From the NCBI GenBank assembly GCA_963970005.1, contig CAXAMN010015335.1:858734-922733 (forward strand): a stretch of 64,000 nucleotides of DNA, written 5' to 3'. Shown in pieces: positions 33,040 to 44,051 of the stretch (position 1 is its first letter; every line of letters begins with the position of its first letter). The DNA comes from Durusdinium trenchii (Eukaryota; Sar; Dinophyceae; Suessiales; Symbiodiniaceae). The notes beneath the pieces are model-generated. The model worked only from the letters and a program-made list of their open reading frames with translations. It was not told the origin of the DNA and ran no database searches. The position numbers were made by a program, and so were the translations under genes.

Positions 33040-35290
33040 AAGAACCGAGTGATGACTATTCTGTCCACTGATCTTGGGGGATAGCAGGGGTGTCAAATGA
33101 TGTCAAAGGTCCAGTATACATTGGATCGGTGGCAGTGTGGCAGTGCGCACTGAAATGCCCTAGTTCTGTTTGTTTTAGTTCGAGCCACCCAAGTATGCCC
33201 CTTACATGATTTGACACCTTAGCATGCCCCTTACTACATGGTTCTAAATCAGGAACCTCGCTGAAACTGTTGTCTGCTCATACAAGGAGACCAAAGGAGT
33301 GCATACAAGCCCGCATATTATATATAACTAAGTTGAATGCCGAAGATCCCGGAACGCAACAACACTCAAAAACACAACATCCATTGGATGAATGCAGTAA
33401 AAGTCCTTGGGTCAATGATAGCTGGACCTATCATTACCCAAACACTCCATGGACCTACACTACCAAAAATGCCCGCAATGACCCCTGAAAGCTCGAATGT
33501 ACACTCCCGAAAACTATCATGGACCCCGACCCGACCATGACCCCCTCTGGAAGATGGTTTTCCTCTACCAACCGAAGTGGTTTTCAGGGTCCATGTCAGT
33601 CTTCCAGGGTGTTGACTTGGCCAAATGGACGCACCGGGCGGTCGGTCCAAATGGGGGCGATCAGAAGAGTCGTGGACCAAGACAGGCCATATTTGCTGGT
33701 GAAGGCAGGCCATATTCCATATGGAAATATTGGGCCGTAATGGGGTGGTACCAATGGGGGGTGAGCAAAACGAGAAGATTGACAATTTGGCTGGCATTTT
33801 GGGATGTAGTTGAAGTCAAGCAACTACAAAACATGCGCATACTCATGCGCATGTGTCCTTTATCAAGGATCGTGCACTGGACGGACCATCACCACTCGCC
33901 ACCACCATTGGCACGGCCAAAGGGCAGCTGTAATATGTAAGGCTGCAAATGGTCGAAAAATACAAAGAATTGAAACAAGTCAGCAACAAAAGTATGAACA
34001 AACAATTGACAAAAGGCGCAGCTTGTAGTAATTATCCTTGCTGCAGTTGAATTGAATAGGTTCTGCAACAAGTCATAGAAACTGAACGAGTGCTTAAATC
34101 ATTGTCCTCATGCACCCATGAAGTTGATGGGCATGTCTCAACATGCGGGGTCAAAAACCGCAAGGCGAAGGGTAGGGTAGAATGAATCATTGGAAGTTTT
34201 GGGGAATAACACCCGTATGAGACAAGTGCAAGAGTAGGCTGCTCACCCGTATTAACATAGGCTGCACACCCTACGGGTCCAGTCTGACCCATGAAAGACT
34301 TCTTGACCTCAGGGAAACAGTCTGCACACCCATTCTGAATGGGTAAGAAGTCTGAATGGTGAAAGTCATAGGGACCGATGTGAGTGCTGAAGCTTGACAT
34401 GGTCCCATGTCCAGCTCCTCAAACCCCAAACTGTATGGAACATACGCCTACATCGACGTACATACTGAAGCCACCCAAATGTAGTTAACTGCTTCCCTCA
34501 CGTGTTGCAAAAAACCATCAAGGTGAACGAAACTTTCCACCTATTCAATCTGTAGCGGGGGTTCTTCTCCGGCAACCCCAACAGGCTTAGGCGGATCGTG
34601 TTGCTCCGGTCGTGTCGAAACACCCAAACGCCTCGACGCCTCGACGTCGGTCCGACGAGTGCGGGACACGTCTCAACGAGCGGGAATGGGATGGGTGTCC
34701 GGACTCTTTCCCATCCACTTCCACCAGTTTCAACCTCGCCGATCCGTCCAGTCCGGCTTCGGACTTCTTGGGTGTGAGGAGTCGGAGAGGACGGGCAGCG
34801 AAGGAGAGGAGAGGTAAAAACTGCGATTGGACTCCGAAGTAGTTGCCATGGTCGCTGCTGGGCGCCAGGTGGTTTTTGGATTCTGATGTCCCAAGGGCGG
34901 GAAGGTATATATTAGTGATATGATGTGATATGTACTGATACTGCCTTAGAGTTAACTCGCAGCCGCTCCAACGACGCTCGCTCCAACTAGCTCGGTATGC
35001 TCACAATCCAAACGCAACGACCTCAGGGGCCCCGGGCATTGCCAGGGACCCGGAACGGACGAAGATCACACTTTGGACCTCCTCGCCCTGGAGGTAAAGC
35101 GAGTGGTGTTTGCATTCAACGCGATTCAGTTGTTTTTGGGAAGTGGCTGGGATGGCAATTGCACCGGTTTTTTTTGGCAGTTTTTTCAGATGCCAAGCAA
35201 AAACAACATGAAAACAATGCTCCACTTCCTAGGCAAAGGGCAGTAATTGCCATATTGGAACAACCAAATGTGTTTCTGGTTGTTTGGGTT
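33040..35290. other. Mostly unresolved, one plus-strand exon candidate
   Basis: A partial family C repeat lies at 33428-33470 (cattacccaaacactccatg). The minus frame at 34400-34032 (122 codons) is open but unrecognised. The plus patch described separately at 34612-34813 is the best coding signal. Confidence 0.4.
34612..34813 (+). CDS. Exon candidate, unknown protein
   Basis: The frame reads STPRRRSDECGTRLNEREWD, then SFNLADPSSPASDFLGVRSR and ends AAKERR at a gtaaaa donor. G+C is higher than in the flanks. Acceptor not fixed, product unknown. Confidence 0.38.
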
Positions 35291-35299
35291 TCCACGCAG

Positions 35300-35482
35300 T
35301 GATCTTCTCTCGAGCGTTCTTGACCTTATGGCAAAGTTGGACCGATCCTGGTCTTGCAAGCTCAGGCTTCTGAGCCTTTGGAAGCCATCTCGATTTAACC
35401 CTTCGCGATCAGCCACAAATCGATCTCCTAGACTCGGTTCCTGCACCACCAGCAGCTTCCGAGGTGGCTTGATCCGACTCAT
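35300..35482 (-). CDS. Exon candidate with possible start codon, unknown protein
   Basis: An ATG at 35482 opens a frame reading MSRIKPPRKLLVVQEPSLGD, then RFVADREGLNRDGFQRLRSL and SLQDQDRSNFAIRSRTLERR. Charge and codon use look genuine. The frame remains open to 35186, but the last part (LFQYGNYCPLPRKW) may already be intron. The start could equally be internal to an exon. No family recognised. Confidence 0.42.
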
Positions 35483-35489
35483 CCGGTGA

Positions 35490-36320
35490 ATGAATCCTGG
35501 GCACCCCTTTGTGGCCCCTGTTCATTGATTCTCGATCATTAAGGTTGAACTCCACAAGGCAGCTGAGCTGCACTGGGCAAGGTGTTTGCCTGGAGTTCAG
35601 TCACTATGCATTTGACCATGCTATTTCATGTTGAAGCCATATCATTCCGTCTCAGGCCGTGGGACTTCTACACGTCTGACACCCCCCGACGATCCGATCG
35701 GTGGAGAGGTCGTGAAACCATTTCGGACGATCGCGTGGGTGAAGCGAAATGAGTTCTTAGCTCTTAGAACCTAGAAAACATGCTCTCAAATGACAAAGAT
35801 AAGATAAATGAACAGGAACATGACACTGAGAACAACCTAACCACGAAACCAAATTAACCTAGCCGGGCAAAGCAGTACCTGCCTGTCGGACCACCAGCTG
35901 GTTTCCATTTAAGCCTCAGTGCTGGTTTCCAGACCAAGCTGCAGGCACTAATTTCAGGTTCATACTTTTATGATATAATGTTTGATTTGCGATGGTTTCC
36001 AAGTGTCAAGTGTTATGTTGTTTTTTATTGTTGTTTTTCCTGAATAGTTACTCTTTATTCTATGATGGACCTAAACAGCAGGCACCGCTCCATGAACGAC
36101 CCCTTTAGGGGTAGTGTGTGTCCTATGGATCCCCTTCTCATACAGCTAGAATAGTATCCTCGAAACCCACCTGAACCCGCGCACACACACGCAAACACTT
36201 TTTCTCACAGCCCAAACACCTTCATGTAACGCTGTAATGCCAACTTGAGGCACCACCAAAAAAACAACACCCAATGTAGGTCGCTATGTAGGTCATATTG
36301 GCTTACATGGCAGATCCTTT
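35490..36320. other. No gene seen
   Basis: AT-leaning sequence with no open frame of interest on either strand. It follows the 3' end of the five-exon gene model (36324-38180, minus) and may hold its 3' untranslated region, but no polyadenylation signal can be asserted. Confidence 0.5.
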
Positions 36321-36323
36321 AAG

Positions 36324-36510
36324 TCAAAGTATGTGGATTCCGATGCAATGCCCCACACGTTCCGTCTGTTGCCCTGCCAAAATCAGACCGTCCAAACCTT
36401 TCGTTGTGTTCGTCAAAATGTCCATCTCCAGCAGCTCAGCAATCGCAGTTCCGGCACCAGCGATGGTGTCAAAGAGTGTAAATGGATGAATCGAATCTTG
36501 TTGACTACAT
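36324..36510 (-). CDS. Five-exon gene, unknown product: exon 5 (last)
   Basis: The acceptor gaccattcag is followed by 187 bases that complete a split Val codon and read CSQQDSIHPFTLFDTIAGAG, then TAIAELLEMDILTNTTKGLD and GLILAGQQTERVGHCIGIHIL, ending in TGA at 36324. The intron before it (36608-36511) is 98 bases with gtaagt and cag ends. The sequence looks globular, with a Gly/Ala-rich helix, but I cannot name a family. A stop at the very end of an otherwise good frame supports this being the final exon. Confidence 0.55.
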
Positions 36511-36608
36511 CTGAATGGTCCCACCAAAAAAGGTACTGTACTTCATCAGATCATTGGGCCATCAACTCTTGTCCTTTTTCCACCACCGAACAGGGACCCC
36601 GAACTTAC

Positions 36609-36785
36609 ACTTCGGAAGAGGGGCGCACGGTGCCCCGAACGGGTGCCCCGAAGTGGTGTGCCAGGGAGCTTCTTTCATTCAAATAGTTGGCCATGGCCGC
36701 CAAATCTGCCGGGTTCACAATGCCTGACGCACGTCCCAGTGGTTGGAACAGGCCCACACGGGTCTTCCCAAGCAACTGAAAGCAA
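36609..36785 (-). CDS. Five-exon gene, unknown product: exon 4
   Basis: 177 bases from an AG (gtccagtgcaag) to a perfect gtaagt donor. In phase with exon 3 it reads NCFQLLGKTRVGLFQPLGRA, then SGIVNPADLAAMANYLNERS and SLAHHFGAPVRGTVRPSSEV. Using the next AG ten bases later (ttgctttcag) would break the frame from exon 3, so the upstream site is preferred. Exon 4 to exon 5 is joined in phase 2. Confidence 0.58.
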
Positions 36786-36989
36786 CTTGCACTGGACAAT
36801 GGGGACAAAAAATAAGGAAGGAGGGACTGATCTACTTCATGCTCATGCCTCCAATCCGCTTTGGTCCAAGAAAAAGGCGAATGGAAAGAACACAAACAGT
36901 CTCCGCTTATGATCTGCTCTTCCAATAGTCACTTCCCACTCCTCCTGTCCCGATGCTGTCCCTGTCCGCTGTCCCCAAGCTGTTCTTAC

Positions 36990-37147
36990 TTTTTCGGCCA
37001 GGCTGGGAGCCAAAGAGCACCGATGTTACAGCCCCATCCACGCATGGTGCCGCAAAATTTGTCTCGCGCCCTTTGAACCATGGGATAAGAAGCAGAACTC
37101 TGACTGACAGTCTCTGGGATCGTGCCCTCTTCCAGGGTATCCTGGAA
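36990..37147 (-). CDS. Five-exon gene, unknown product: exon 3
   Basis: After acceptor gcctgcctag the frame reads FQDTLEEGTIPETVSQSSAS, then YPMVQRARDKFCGTMRGWGC and NIGALWLPAWPK, ending at a gtaaga donor in phase 2. There is no ATG-initiated long frame here, so the exon is easy to miss. All three cysteine- and tryptophan-rich pieces are in one uninterrupted frame of 158 bases. Confidence 0.58.
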
Positions 37148-37257
37148 CTAGGCAGGCATCTCTAGTTAGGCCCTGTTCTGGGCAACGATTGAACCACAAG
37201 CTGCTTGAAACAGCAGGTGTTTGTAGCCTACAAATGTTCAGCACCTCTTCCAATGAC

Positions 37258-37391
37258 CTCGGCCCGGTGCTCCGGGCCTTGCTGCAGCGCTTGTTCGATC
37301 AGGGGGCACTGCCTCTCCAACCGGGGCAACGGTGGAGCTCTCCCCTGGAGAGCGCTCTCTCCCGGTGGAGTTGGGTCATCCCCCGGAAAAG
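37258..37391 (-). CDS. Five-exon gene, unknown product: exon 2
   Basis: A pyrimidine-rich acceptor (ccttcttcttcttcggtcaa, then tgcttccag) begins an exon reading FPGDDPTPPGESALQGRAPP, then LPRLERQCPLIEQALQQGPE and HRAE, ending at GAG|gtcatt. The donor was chosen to keep phase with exon 3 and is the least certain junction. The family B fold-back at 37434-37535 lies in the intron just upstream of the pyrimidine tract. Confidence 0.5.
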
Positions 37392-37433
37392 CTGGAAGCA
37401 TTGACCGAAGAAGAAGAAGGAGCATCCATCTGA

Positions 37434-37535
37434 CCCTAGGGATCCAGTCGTACCTTCTCAGAAGGTGATTGGAGACTATTTAAGTAGGCTTGGAGGGTCC
37501 AATTACCTTCTGAGAAGGTATGTGGATCCCTAGGG
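37434..37535. repeat. Fold-back element, family B, copy 3 (intronic)
   Basis: Begins ccctagggatccagtcgtac and ends tgtggatccctaggg, with two ACCTTCTsAGAAGGT palindromes inside. The copy at 44052 is the same element in reverse orientation. It sits 43 bases upstream of the exon 2 acceptor of the minus-strand gene model, inside its first intron. Confidence 0.88.
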
Positions 37536-37958
37536 TGAGCGAAACAACTTGAAAAAGGCCCCCCCAACGGATCAGTAGTGATATGTAAAGATGGTGCCAT
37601 TGGCAAAATGGACTGGAAGACGGACGTATCGTTAAGCCTTCAAAGGTCAAAGGACATGGGTAGCTCATGGCAACTGGAATGATGGGGTGTCGAATCCCAG
37701 AAAAAGACAGCAAAGAAACGAAAAAACATCAAACACATGCCGTATACCCCTTTGCGTTGCGTTGTGCTACGTTGCATTGGACAATCAGTCCCAATCCAGT
37801 GCCATCCAACCACAAATGGCCTCCAGGGCCTACGATGGCTGAACCCTGTGGCCTATCCGGCTCCCACAAGGTCTTTCGAAACTCATCCATGCATGGAATA
37901 GTTCCATCTCTGTATTTGGTGGTTCTGCATCTTGGAGGTCGTACAAGGTCTTAGATAC

Positions 37959-38180
37959 CAGGTCTGGGCAATGAATGTCTTGCTCCGCCACGCCACGGCG
38001 CCAGCATGCGCATGCGGCCGCATGCGTGGCGCTTGCGCCATCGGTGCACGGACGCGTGGCCAGCGACGACGACCGGAACGGACGGATGTTGCCTCAGGAA
38101 CTTGACCCTCTGCTCAATGAATCGCCTTAGGACGCTAAGGAAGTAAAGTGGAGGCCATCGCAATGCTCGGTTGGAGGCCA
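37959..38180 (-). CDS. Five-exon gene, unknown product: exon 1 (or first seen)
   Basis: Frame reads MASNRALRWPPLYFLSVLRR, then FIEQRVKFLRQHPSVPVVVA and ends ARHSLPRP plus one base at a gtatct donor. The single carried base joins exon 2 as Ala-Phe-Pro-Gly. The ATG at about 38178 follows an AG, so this may be the start or an internal exon. The C-terminal half is Arg/His-rich. GC-rich compared with flanks. Confidence 0.45.
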
Positions 38181-38199
38181 TTACTACGAACGTCAAAAG

Positions 38200-39730
38200 A
38201 AGCTACCAGTAAAAATTAGGTGGAGACGGGCATTGATCCGCAGTCTGGCGATTCGGTGGTGCGAATTCGCCTAGGGCTTCGGAACCTCAGGGGGTGACAT
38301 TTTTCAACTGGGACATTGTCTATCAGCCTCAGCCCTCAGCCCAGCGTGTCATCCTCTTATGGCTCCCTCCAAGAAATTCAAGAGCTGAAACCAACTCCAA
38401 AAGCTACCCTCTGACTCACTAACATATGGAAGTGGAATCCATGGTCACTGTCTTCAGACCCTGAAATCCTCTACAAACAGGGGGTGAACTCCACGTGGTG
38501 CCGTGAGTTGCAGGGAGAGTAGTTCCTTCTCTCCTTCTCCAGGGTCCCCAAGACCCTCAGATCCTCAGACCCAAACTCCTCACATCGATCGTTCCCTTGG
38601 ATCATCGTCGTAACTGGCGGATGAACACATCCAGAGCGAAATGGAATGGGAGTGCTGACCTGAAAGAGATCGGGGTGGTTGAGAAGGAGAACCATGCAAG
38701 TAATGACCTGGACCCGACTGTGCAACACGTCTGCCTTTTCATTCACTAAAACCAGCCATAAGGCAGAGTTAGTGGTAGTTTTCAATATCCAGGCCCAGGT
38801 ATGTCATGTATAGACTCTTGATTTATTAGTAAAAAATGTATTAATTTATGGATTGCAAAAAAACCTCTTCACTGATTCATATGGGGGGTCAGATTCAATC
38901 AAGGGTCTATATTGTCTACATTCTTCCAGTCCCATGCAGTGTCTCCACCGAGGAAGCTCGTCCGCAGCTCGCCCCGCTCCCAGCGAGTCACTTGTGGAGC
39001 TTTCCGGCCTGGACACCAAGTTATTTGACCGACCCAGGACAGAAATAGCACCTGGAGTCTCAGTTCGTACCTGGGACATCCTGGGACAATGGATGAAAAA
39101 TAGGTACCAGCACCCGTTCACCTTTCAAAAACCAGTTTATCCATCTTCATCCGGATACTTCTTCAGTCGGCGACTCTATAGGGAATCGTGACTGAATCGC
39201 TGGCGGTGGCTGAATCGACCGCGTGGTTCACTTGTATCACCGCGGTGGCTGAATCCTGTCGGTACGAAAAGCGAATGGAGCTGAGCAAGAAAAGGCGAGG
39301 AGAGCACGAGAGCAGCTCGCTGGGGGGCATGAGACATACGTGTTTTTTATGGATTGAGTTGATGTGGAGCTGTTGAAGTGAAGATGGAACCCGCTAGGTG
39401 CACTGAGGCCACTGCCTACAAACAGTAAAAACGGCGAGGAGTCCCAAACTGATGCAAGTTCCAGGGTTTGGGCATGACATGCGGCCAAATTCTCCCGACG
39501 TTTCGCACGGCTTGGCTCAGCGGCACCGAAGAACCACTTTTCCACGAGATGGTCTTTGACAGTGCCAAGCAGGAAAAAAAGCACTGTACAGGCCCACTCA
39601 GCGTCACCCAACCAAAAGTATCCAAAAGTGCTCTTATGCCCAGGGCATTGTTTCAGGCAGGAATGGAAAGTGAGGAGCGTTGTATAGCACGGACTGAGTA
39701 AGGATTCCACCGCAGGCCAGCATGGCCNNN
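38200..39730. other. Unresolved region with one two-strand exon candidate
   Basis: Positions 38945-39103 are GC-rich and open on both strands. The plus frame reads SESLVELSGLDTKLFDRPRT, then TWDILGQWMKN with a gtacca donor; the minus frame reads GAISVLGRSNNLVSRPESST. I cannot decide the strand. A partial hairpin arm of family E lies at 38411. Nothing else is supported. Confidence 0.35.
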
Positions 39731-39736
39731 NNNNNN
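39727..39736. other. Assembly gap
   Basis: Ten Ns in the given sequence. Length is probably nominal. It interrupts the leader-like exon at 39737-39853. Confidence 0.99.
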
Positions 39737-39853
39737 NTGGTGCCCAACCTGCTGGGAAGCTTGACCAGTGAAGCTCAAGCCAGAGGTCAAGGCGCAGGCG
39801 CCAGCGCTGGCAATCGCGATGGCGCGCAAGGAGAGGTGCTGCTTCTCTGCCAT
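39737..39853 (-). CDS. Possible first exon with signal-peptide-like leader, cut by the gap
   Basis: From an ATG at 39853 the minus frame reads MAEKQHLSLRAIAIASAGAC, then ALTSGLSFTGQASQQVGH, into the gap. A basic start followed by an Ala/Leu/Ile stretch resembles a secretory or plastid-targeting leader. Nearly all codons end in G or C. The mature protein cannot be seen because of the gap and the loss of coding character beyond it. Confidence 0.4.
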
Positions 39854-39859
39854 GGCAAT

Positions 39860-41500
39860 GGCGTAGCTCGTGGAAGAAGCGGGCCAACGGATCTGCCAAA
39901 CAAGCTGCGGATGCGGCATATTTACTGTATGAGATTCTATAAGTGGAACTGGCCCCGAAAGGATGTCAATGTTCCTCTATAAGCAGGTGGTTGTCCACTT
40001 CCATGATCATGTCAGGGAGTGCACCTGTCTCTCCACCATCCTGCACCCCTCAAGCAAAGGACATCATCTGTTGAACTACCTTTTGAGAAGGTTGGTTCCC
40101 TGTTCTGCTGCGTTGATGGCTTTGTTCATAAAAACATGCCCAAACAATCCATGCATATGGCATATTTTACATTCGCAATGGTTTGAAGGAGTCAATGCAG
40201 TCATATACGGCCCCCGTGGAGTGTTTGGGACACCAAAGCTCGGCAGCTCAGGTTTCGGCATACTTCTCGTAGTGGTCCCGGGTGATCGTCAAGAATTCCG
40301 CTCGCTCCTGCACACGCCATATCGCAAAAATGGCGTGGGATTTGGGGTGAACCAATGGGTTGTTGTCTATCTTCCTTCTTCCATCTTCTTCCAGGGGTCA
40401 TTGCCTGGGAGGTCCCCCTGCTTCAATACACACCCAGATTTGTTGCTCTTGGGTTTGATGTCGTTTGGTTTTGAGATGTTTTGAGTGACCAACCTAACTA
40501 AGTCAGTTGCTTATGATCTCCGAAGGCACCATCTGATCTGGGCATGTTCTTTTTTTTGCCTCTGCGCTCGCCGCGCGACCCACGCGACGCGACGGCGCAC
40601 ACAGGTGACGATGGTGGCAGCTCGCAAGGTCTTGTCATCTTGCAATGCCAGCTCACCAAAGCCGCTGCCCTGCCGACGAGCTGGTCGCTGGTGCGAAAAC
40701 TTGATGGACCCCAAACAATCAACATATTATGACATACAACATCATATCATAAGTTAATATAGGAACATGTGCATCTCCACTAGTAAAAAGAGCGTTACTA
40801 CTGAGTAACAAGAAGCTACTAGTAACAAAAGAAGCCACAACACACACCCGCCGAAGCAAAGGAACTGGGAAGCTGTAAACTGGGTGACTTGGAGAGGGAT
40901 CTGCACAGCTGTGTCGCCGGCGCGTTCTCAGTGGACATCTCTATTTGGATTTCTTAGCGGAGAGCATCCTGGTCAGGAGCTCAGCCAGTCAAGTCAGGAG
41001 CTCATCCTGAGACTCAAACAAGCGTGGGATGCTTGTGGCCTAGCTCAATGGCCATACATACTTTTGGGCGTATAGCTACTACTTACCATGAATCTACCAA
41101 ATGCAAGGATTCAAATCATGTTGCTTAATGTGCAATCTATGATCTTTATTCTTCCTGATCAATTTGCTGTTCTGTAAGCATCGTGGTGGCTCCCTCCGTC
41201 GCGCCAGTCCACAAAGGCATCAGCATGATGGTGCCTGATGATCTCTACAGACCCCTACCAAAAAAGCTCGATTCTCCTGCCACTGTCAGGCCACCAACAG
41301 CGAAAGAAATCAGATCGAGCGGCAGGGTTCTTGCACCAGCCAAAGGCACACTAGCCGCTTTGATACCCCATCTTCTTGGGCCCCGCTCGATTTATGTCCA
41401 ACTTTCCCGGGATGGGGTACCGGTTTCCCAGTTTTCCCAAGCGCAGGGGCTTGGTCTTTTTCAGTAAGAACTCCACCATCTTCCAGAAGATCAATATTGG
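39860..41500. other. Unresolved region
   Basis: A plus-strand patch at 40555-40690 reads RDATAHTGDDGGSSQGLVIL and could be an exon, but the minus strand is also open. The 173-codon plus frame at 39963-40484 begins with a short repeat (gttcctctataagcaggtgg) that also occurs, inverted, near 56840-56870, so it is unlikely to be a protein. Confidence 0.4.
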
Positions 41501-41508
41501 CATCTATA

Positions 41509-41589
41509 CCAGGACCCTCCAAGGGGTGTCCAATGAACTACCCCACACTACCTATAGGCTTCCATTGGGCACCCCTTGGAGGGTCCTGG
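41509..41589. repeat. Fold-back MITE-like element, family A, best copy
   Basis: Perfect 20-base arms outside the core: ccaggaccctccaaggggtg at the left and its exact complement at the right, flanked by TA (41507-41508, 41590-41591). The symmetry continues imperfectly (tccaatga against tccattgg). With only 81 bp and no coding capacity it must be moved by a transposase encoded elsewhere, if still mobile. Confidence 0.95.
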
Positions 41590-42336
41590 TATCTAGGTTT
41601 CGGGAGCTTTCGGGGCTGCCCGAGTTCCGGCGGGAGCGTGGTCGCTGCCGCTCCGCTACGCAACTATACAGCCACTGCAGGCGTGGGAGTGTGGGAGTGA
41701 CATATTCATATGAATCCCCGAAAAGTTAGACTTGCTCAGGGTCGACCAACACTTCGACCAGCCTTCTGCAAGTAGAAGGCCGACTGCAAGGGCCGGTTGG
41801 GGCAGGTACACCTGCCGTGCCAGGCTGCGCAAGCGGCCGCATCACACCCGAAGGGAAGAAAGCATATTCGAAATAAATATTCCCTGCAGAGGTCCACATG
41901 GAACCCCAAACCCTCTTGGTTGGTCTTCGGAAAATGGTTGAAACCACGGGTCAATTCTCAGGTTGCCCATGGGATCGTTTGAGGGCTGGACGATTCTGGG
42001 ATCGGCTTCAGAAAGGGCCCAACAACAACTCGTTTTCACTCGTCGCTTCAGCACCAACACTAACCTGACTTCATTCCTTCCCCTCTCACACCTGACTTCA
42101 TTCACTCCTTTTTGTGGCGTTTTTGGCGTCAACATCTCTCCACTACTTGGATCCCACCCGTGGTACCGAACCTGAGGTGTGGTGGTAGTGGATCCCTAGG
42201 ACACCGGTCTACCCTAGGACACCGGTAACAGTGAGTGGACAATGATGGCTAATGTCGACTCATGATTCATAAACCACCCCATTTGAGTTGAAACACCTCT
42301 TCATATGGAGGGTTTATTAATAAAGAGTCTACATTA

Positions 42337-42424
42337 TCCCTAGGGCTCCAAGTACCTTCTAAGAAGGTGTTTGGGGTGGGTTCAAAGGGTCCAAATACCT
42401 TCTGAGGAGGTACTTGGAGCCGGG
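42337..42424. repeat. Fold-back element, family B, copy 4, TA-flanked
   Basis: tccctagggctccaagtacc at the left, ggtacttggagccggg at the right, TA on both sides. The interior ttctaagaaggtgtttgggg and gggttcaaagggtccaaata are nearly identical to the copy at 257, although that copy is 42 kb away. Confidence 0.85.
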
Positions 42425-42696
42425 TATAGGTTCCAGGCCATTCGATCTCTAAAAATCTCTAAAATAAGTGATTTGCCATGTGAAACTCGATTTTCGGCTC
42501 CTGGAACCAACCCAGACCGGACCGGACCGGACGTCCAGACCGGACGTCCACGCGCGGACCGGACCTGTCACCGCCCCCACCTCTGAGGATGGATCCCCGT
42601 GGGGCAAGTTGGTTCTGGAACCTGGCTGATGCGAAAGGAAGGACTGGAGAATTCCGAGGACTGGTTGGATGGATTGCTGGGGTCGGTTTGATCTTA

Positions 42697-42809
42697 GACA
42701 CGACGTGTCTGTGACTGCCATAGGACTGCCGATCAGGCCAGGGGTGGTGGTTTTGGGGGGGTCAATGGGGCGGCATATATGGCAGTCCCATGGGTCGTGT
42801 CTGGGATAT
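42697..42809. repeat. Family C-related fold-back
   Basis: Left agacacgacgtgtctgtgac and right atggcagtcccatgggtcgtgtct form an inverted pair, with ggggggtcaatggggcggca between them. Shares its order of blocks with 27087-27186. Confidence 0.65.
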
Positions 42810-43817
42810 AGGAATATAGGCGTTCAGAACCTGTCAGGGGTCTTTTAACGTGGTTGCGACCAGTGGTGAAACTCGAGCTTCCACTGGTTGGTCACACCTC
42901 TGCAAGCTAACTACCAACATGGAACCTCAAATGGCAGAGTGGTGTGCATCCAGAGTGCGGTGAAGCTCGAGAGGAATGGAAATCATCATGAAGTGAATAG
43001 CAGCGGCTCTGGGAATTCAAGTGTTTCTTCAAACGGATGGGCTTTCCATGGTGAACTCCACTTCCATCTTAATTTACGTCTCAGAGAAAAGTCCTTGAAG
43101 CCGGCGAAAGGGGTCGTCAAGTTCCTGGGCTCGCAAACTCGTCTGTCGTGACTCGCGACAGCTATACAGCCATAGCTATACAGCCATCAACAACGACAAC
43201 AAGAACCACAACGCCAACGTCAGACATCAACACGGTTTGTTGATCAAAACGACGAACCAATCCAATTCACTCCAACACCGACGCCTGAACGCCCACACTG
43301 CCAGCCAAAATGATGTAGTACCTCAGTACTTCGAGGCGCTTGGACGGGCCCAAGGTTCTAAGGTAGGAGAACCTATGGCTTCCGAAGAACGTACGGGAAG
43401 GGCAGTGAATTCATATAGATCGATATACAATTAATGCTCCTTGCACTGATCTCGGGGGGCTAATACCTTCCACATTCTGAAAGCAAACAGGGTTGCTGTA
43501 AGGTATTTTGGGGGAGGGTGCGGGCGAAACTGCACTTGTTCAGCAAATACGAAGTGGCAACCCATGGGCACCGGACACTGACACAGATAGCTTGATACCA
43601 AATGGGCTCCCAACAGCTCAAAAAGAGGGATCAAATGTCGCAAGAACACCCAAACACATCCCAAAACAACAATCCTCCAAGAAACATCGGGATCTTCCAA
43701 CAGATCGACTCGGGGAAAAGTCCCAGGTCCACTGGCAATTGGAATGGTGATAAAAATGTGATACATAAGTGATCACTGAGGACCATTATTGACCATGGGA
43801 CCCCGACATCCATTCAC

Positions 43818-43943
43818 CTCCGCCACAAACATCCAGCCATCCAGCTGCTCAGCGCCCTTCTCCAAGTGCTGAGTGCCCAGCTTATCGCCCTTATCACCCA
43901 CCTTGAAGATGGTCTCGTTCTTCTCGTAGGTTTGAAGGCTCAT
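43818..43943 (-). CDS. Exon resembling the start of a cyclic-nucleotide-binding domain
   Basis: From ATG 43943 the minus frame reads MSLQTYEKNETIFKVGDKGD, then KLGTQHLEKGAEQLDGWMFV and AE, ending at GAG|gtgaat. YEKNETIFKVGDKGD fits the opening of a cNMP-binding domain (x-Y/F-x-K-x-E-x-I-F-x-x-G-D-x-G-D). The following residues do not fit the usual Y-x-I-x-x-G strand, so the fold is not assured. Nearly every codon ends in G or C and there are no low-complexity runs; coding status is strong even if the domain call is not. The frame is open upstream to about 43990. Confidence 0.6.
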
Positions 43944-44051
43944 GACGCGGCACCTCGGAGGAGCACCGATGTGGCGATTCCGCGATCGATCGATCCGAAG
44001 GGCGCTGGTTGACGGTCCTTCCGATGTGGGGTACCAGGGGATATCTATCTA

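Noticed and set aside
39963..40484. 173-codon plus frame starting MSMFLYKQ
   Set aside because: The start is a short dispersed repeat also seen inverted near 56.85 kb, and the rest resembles non-coding sequence.
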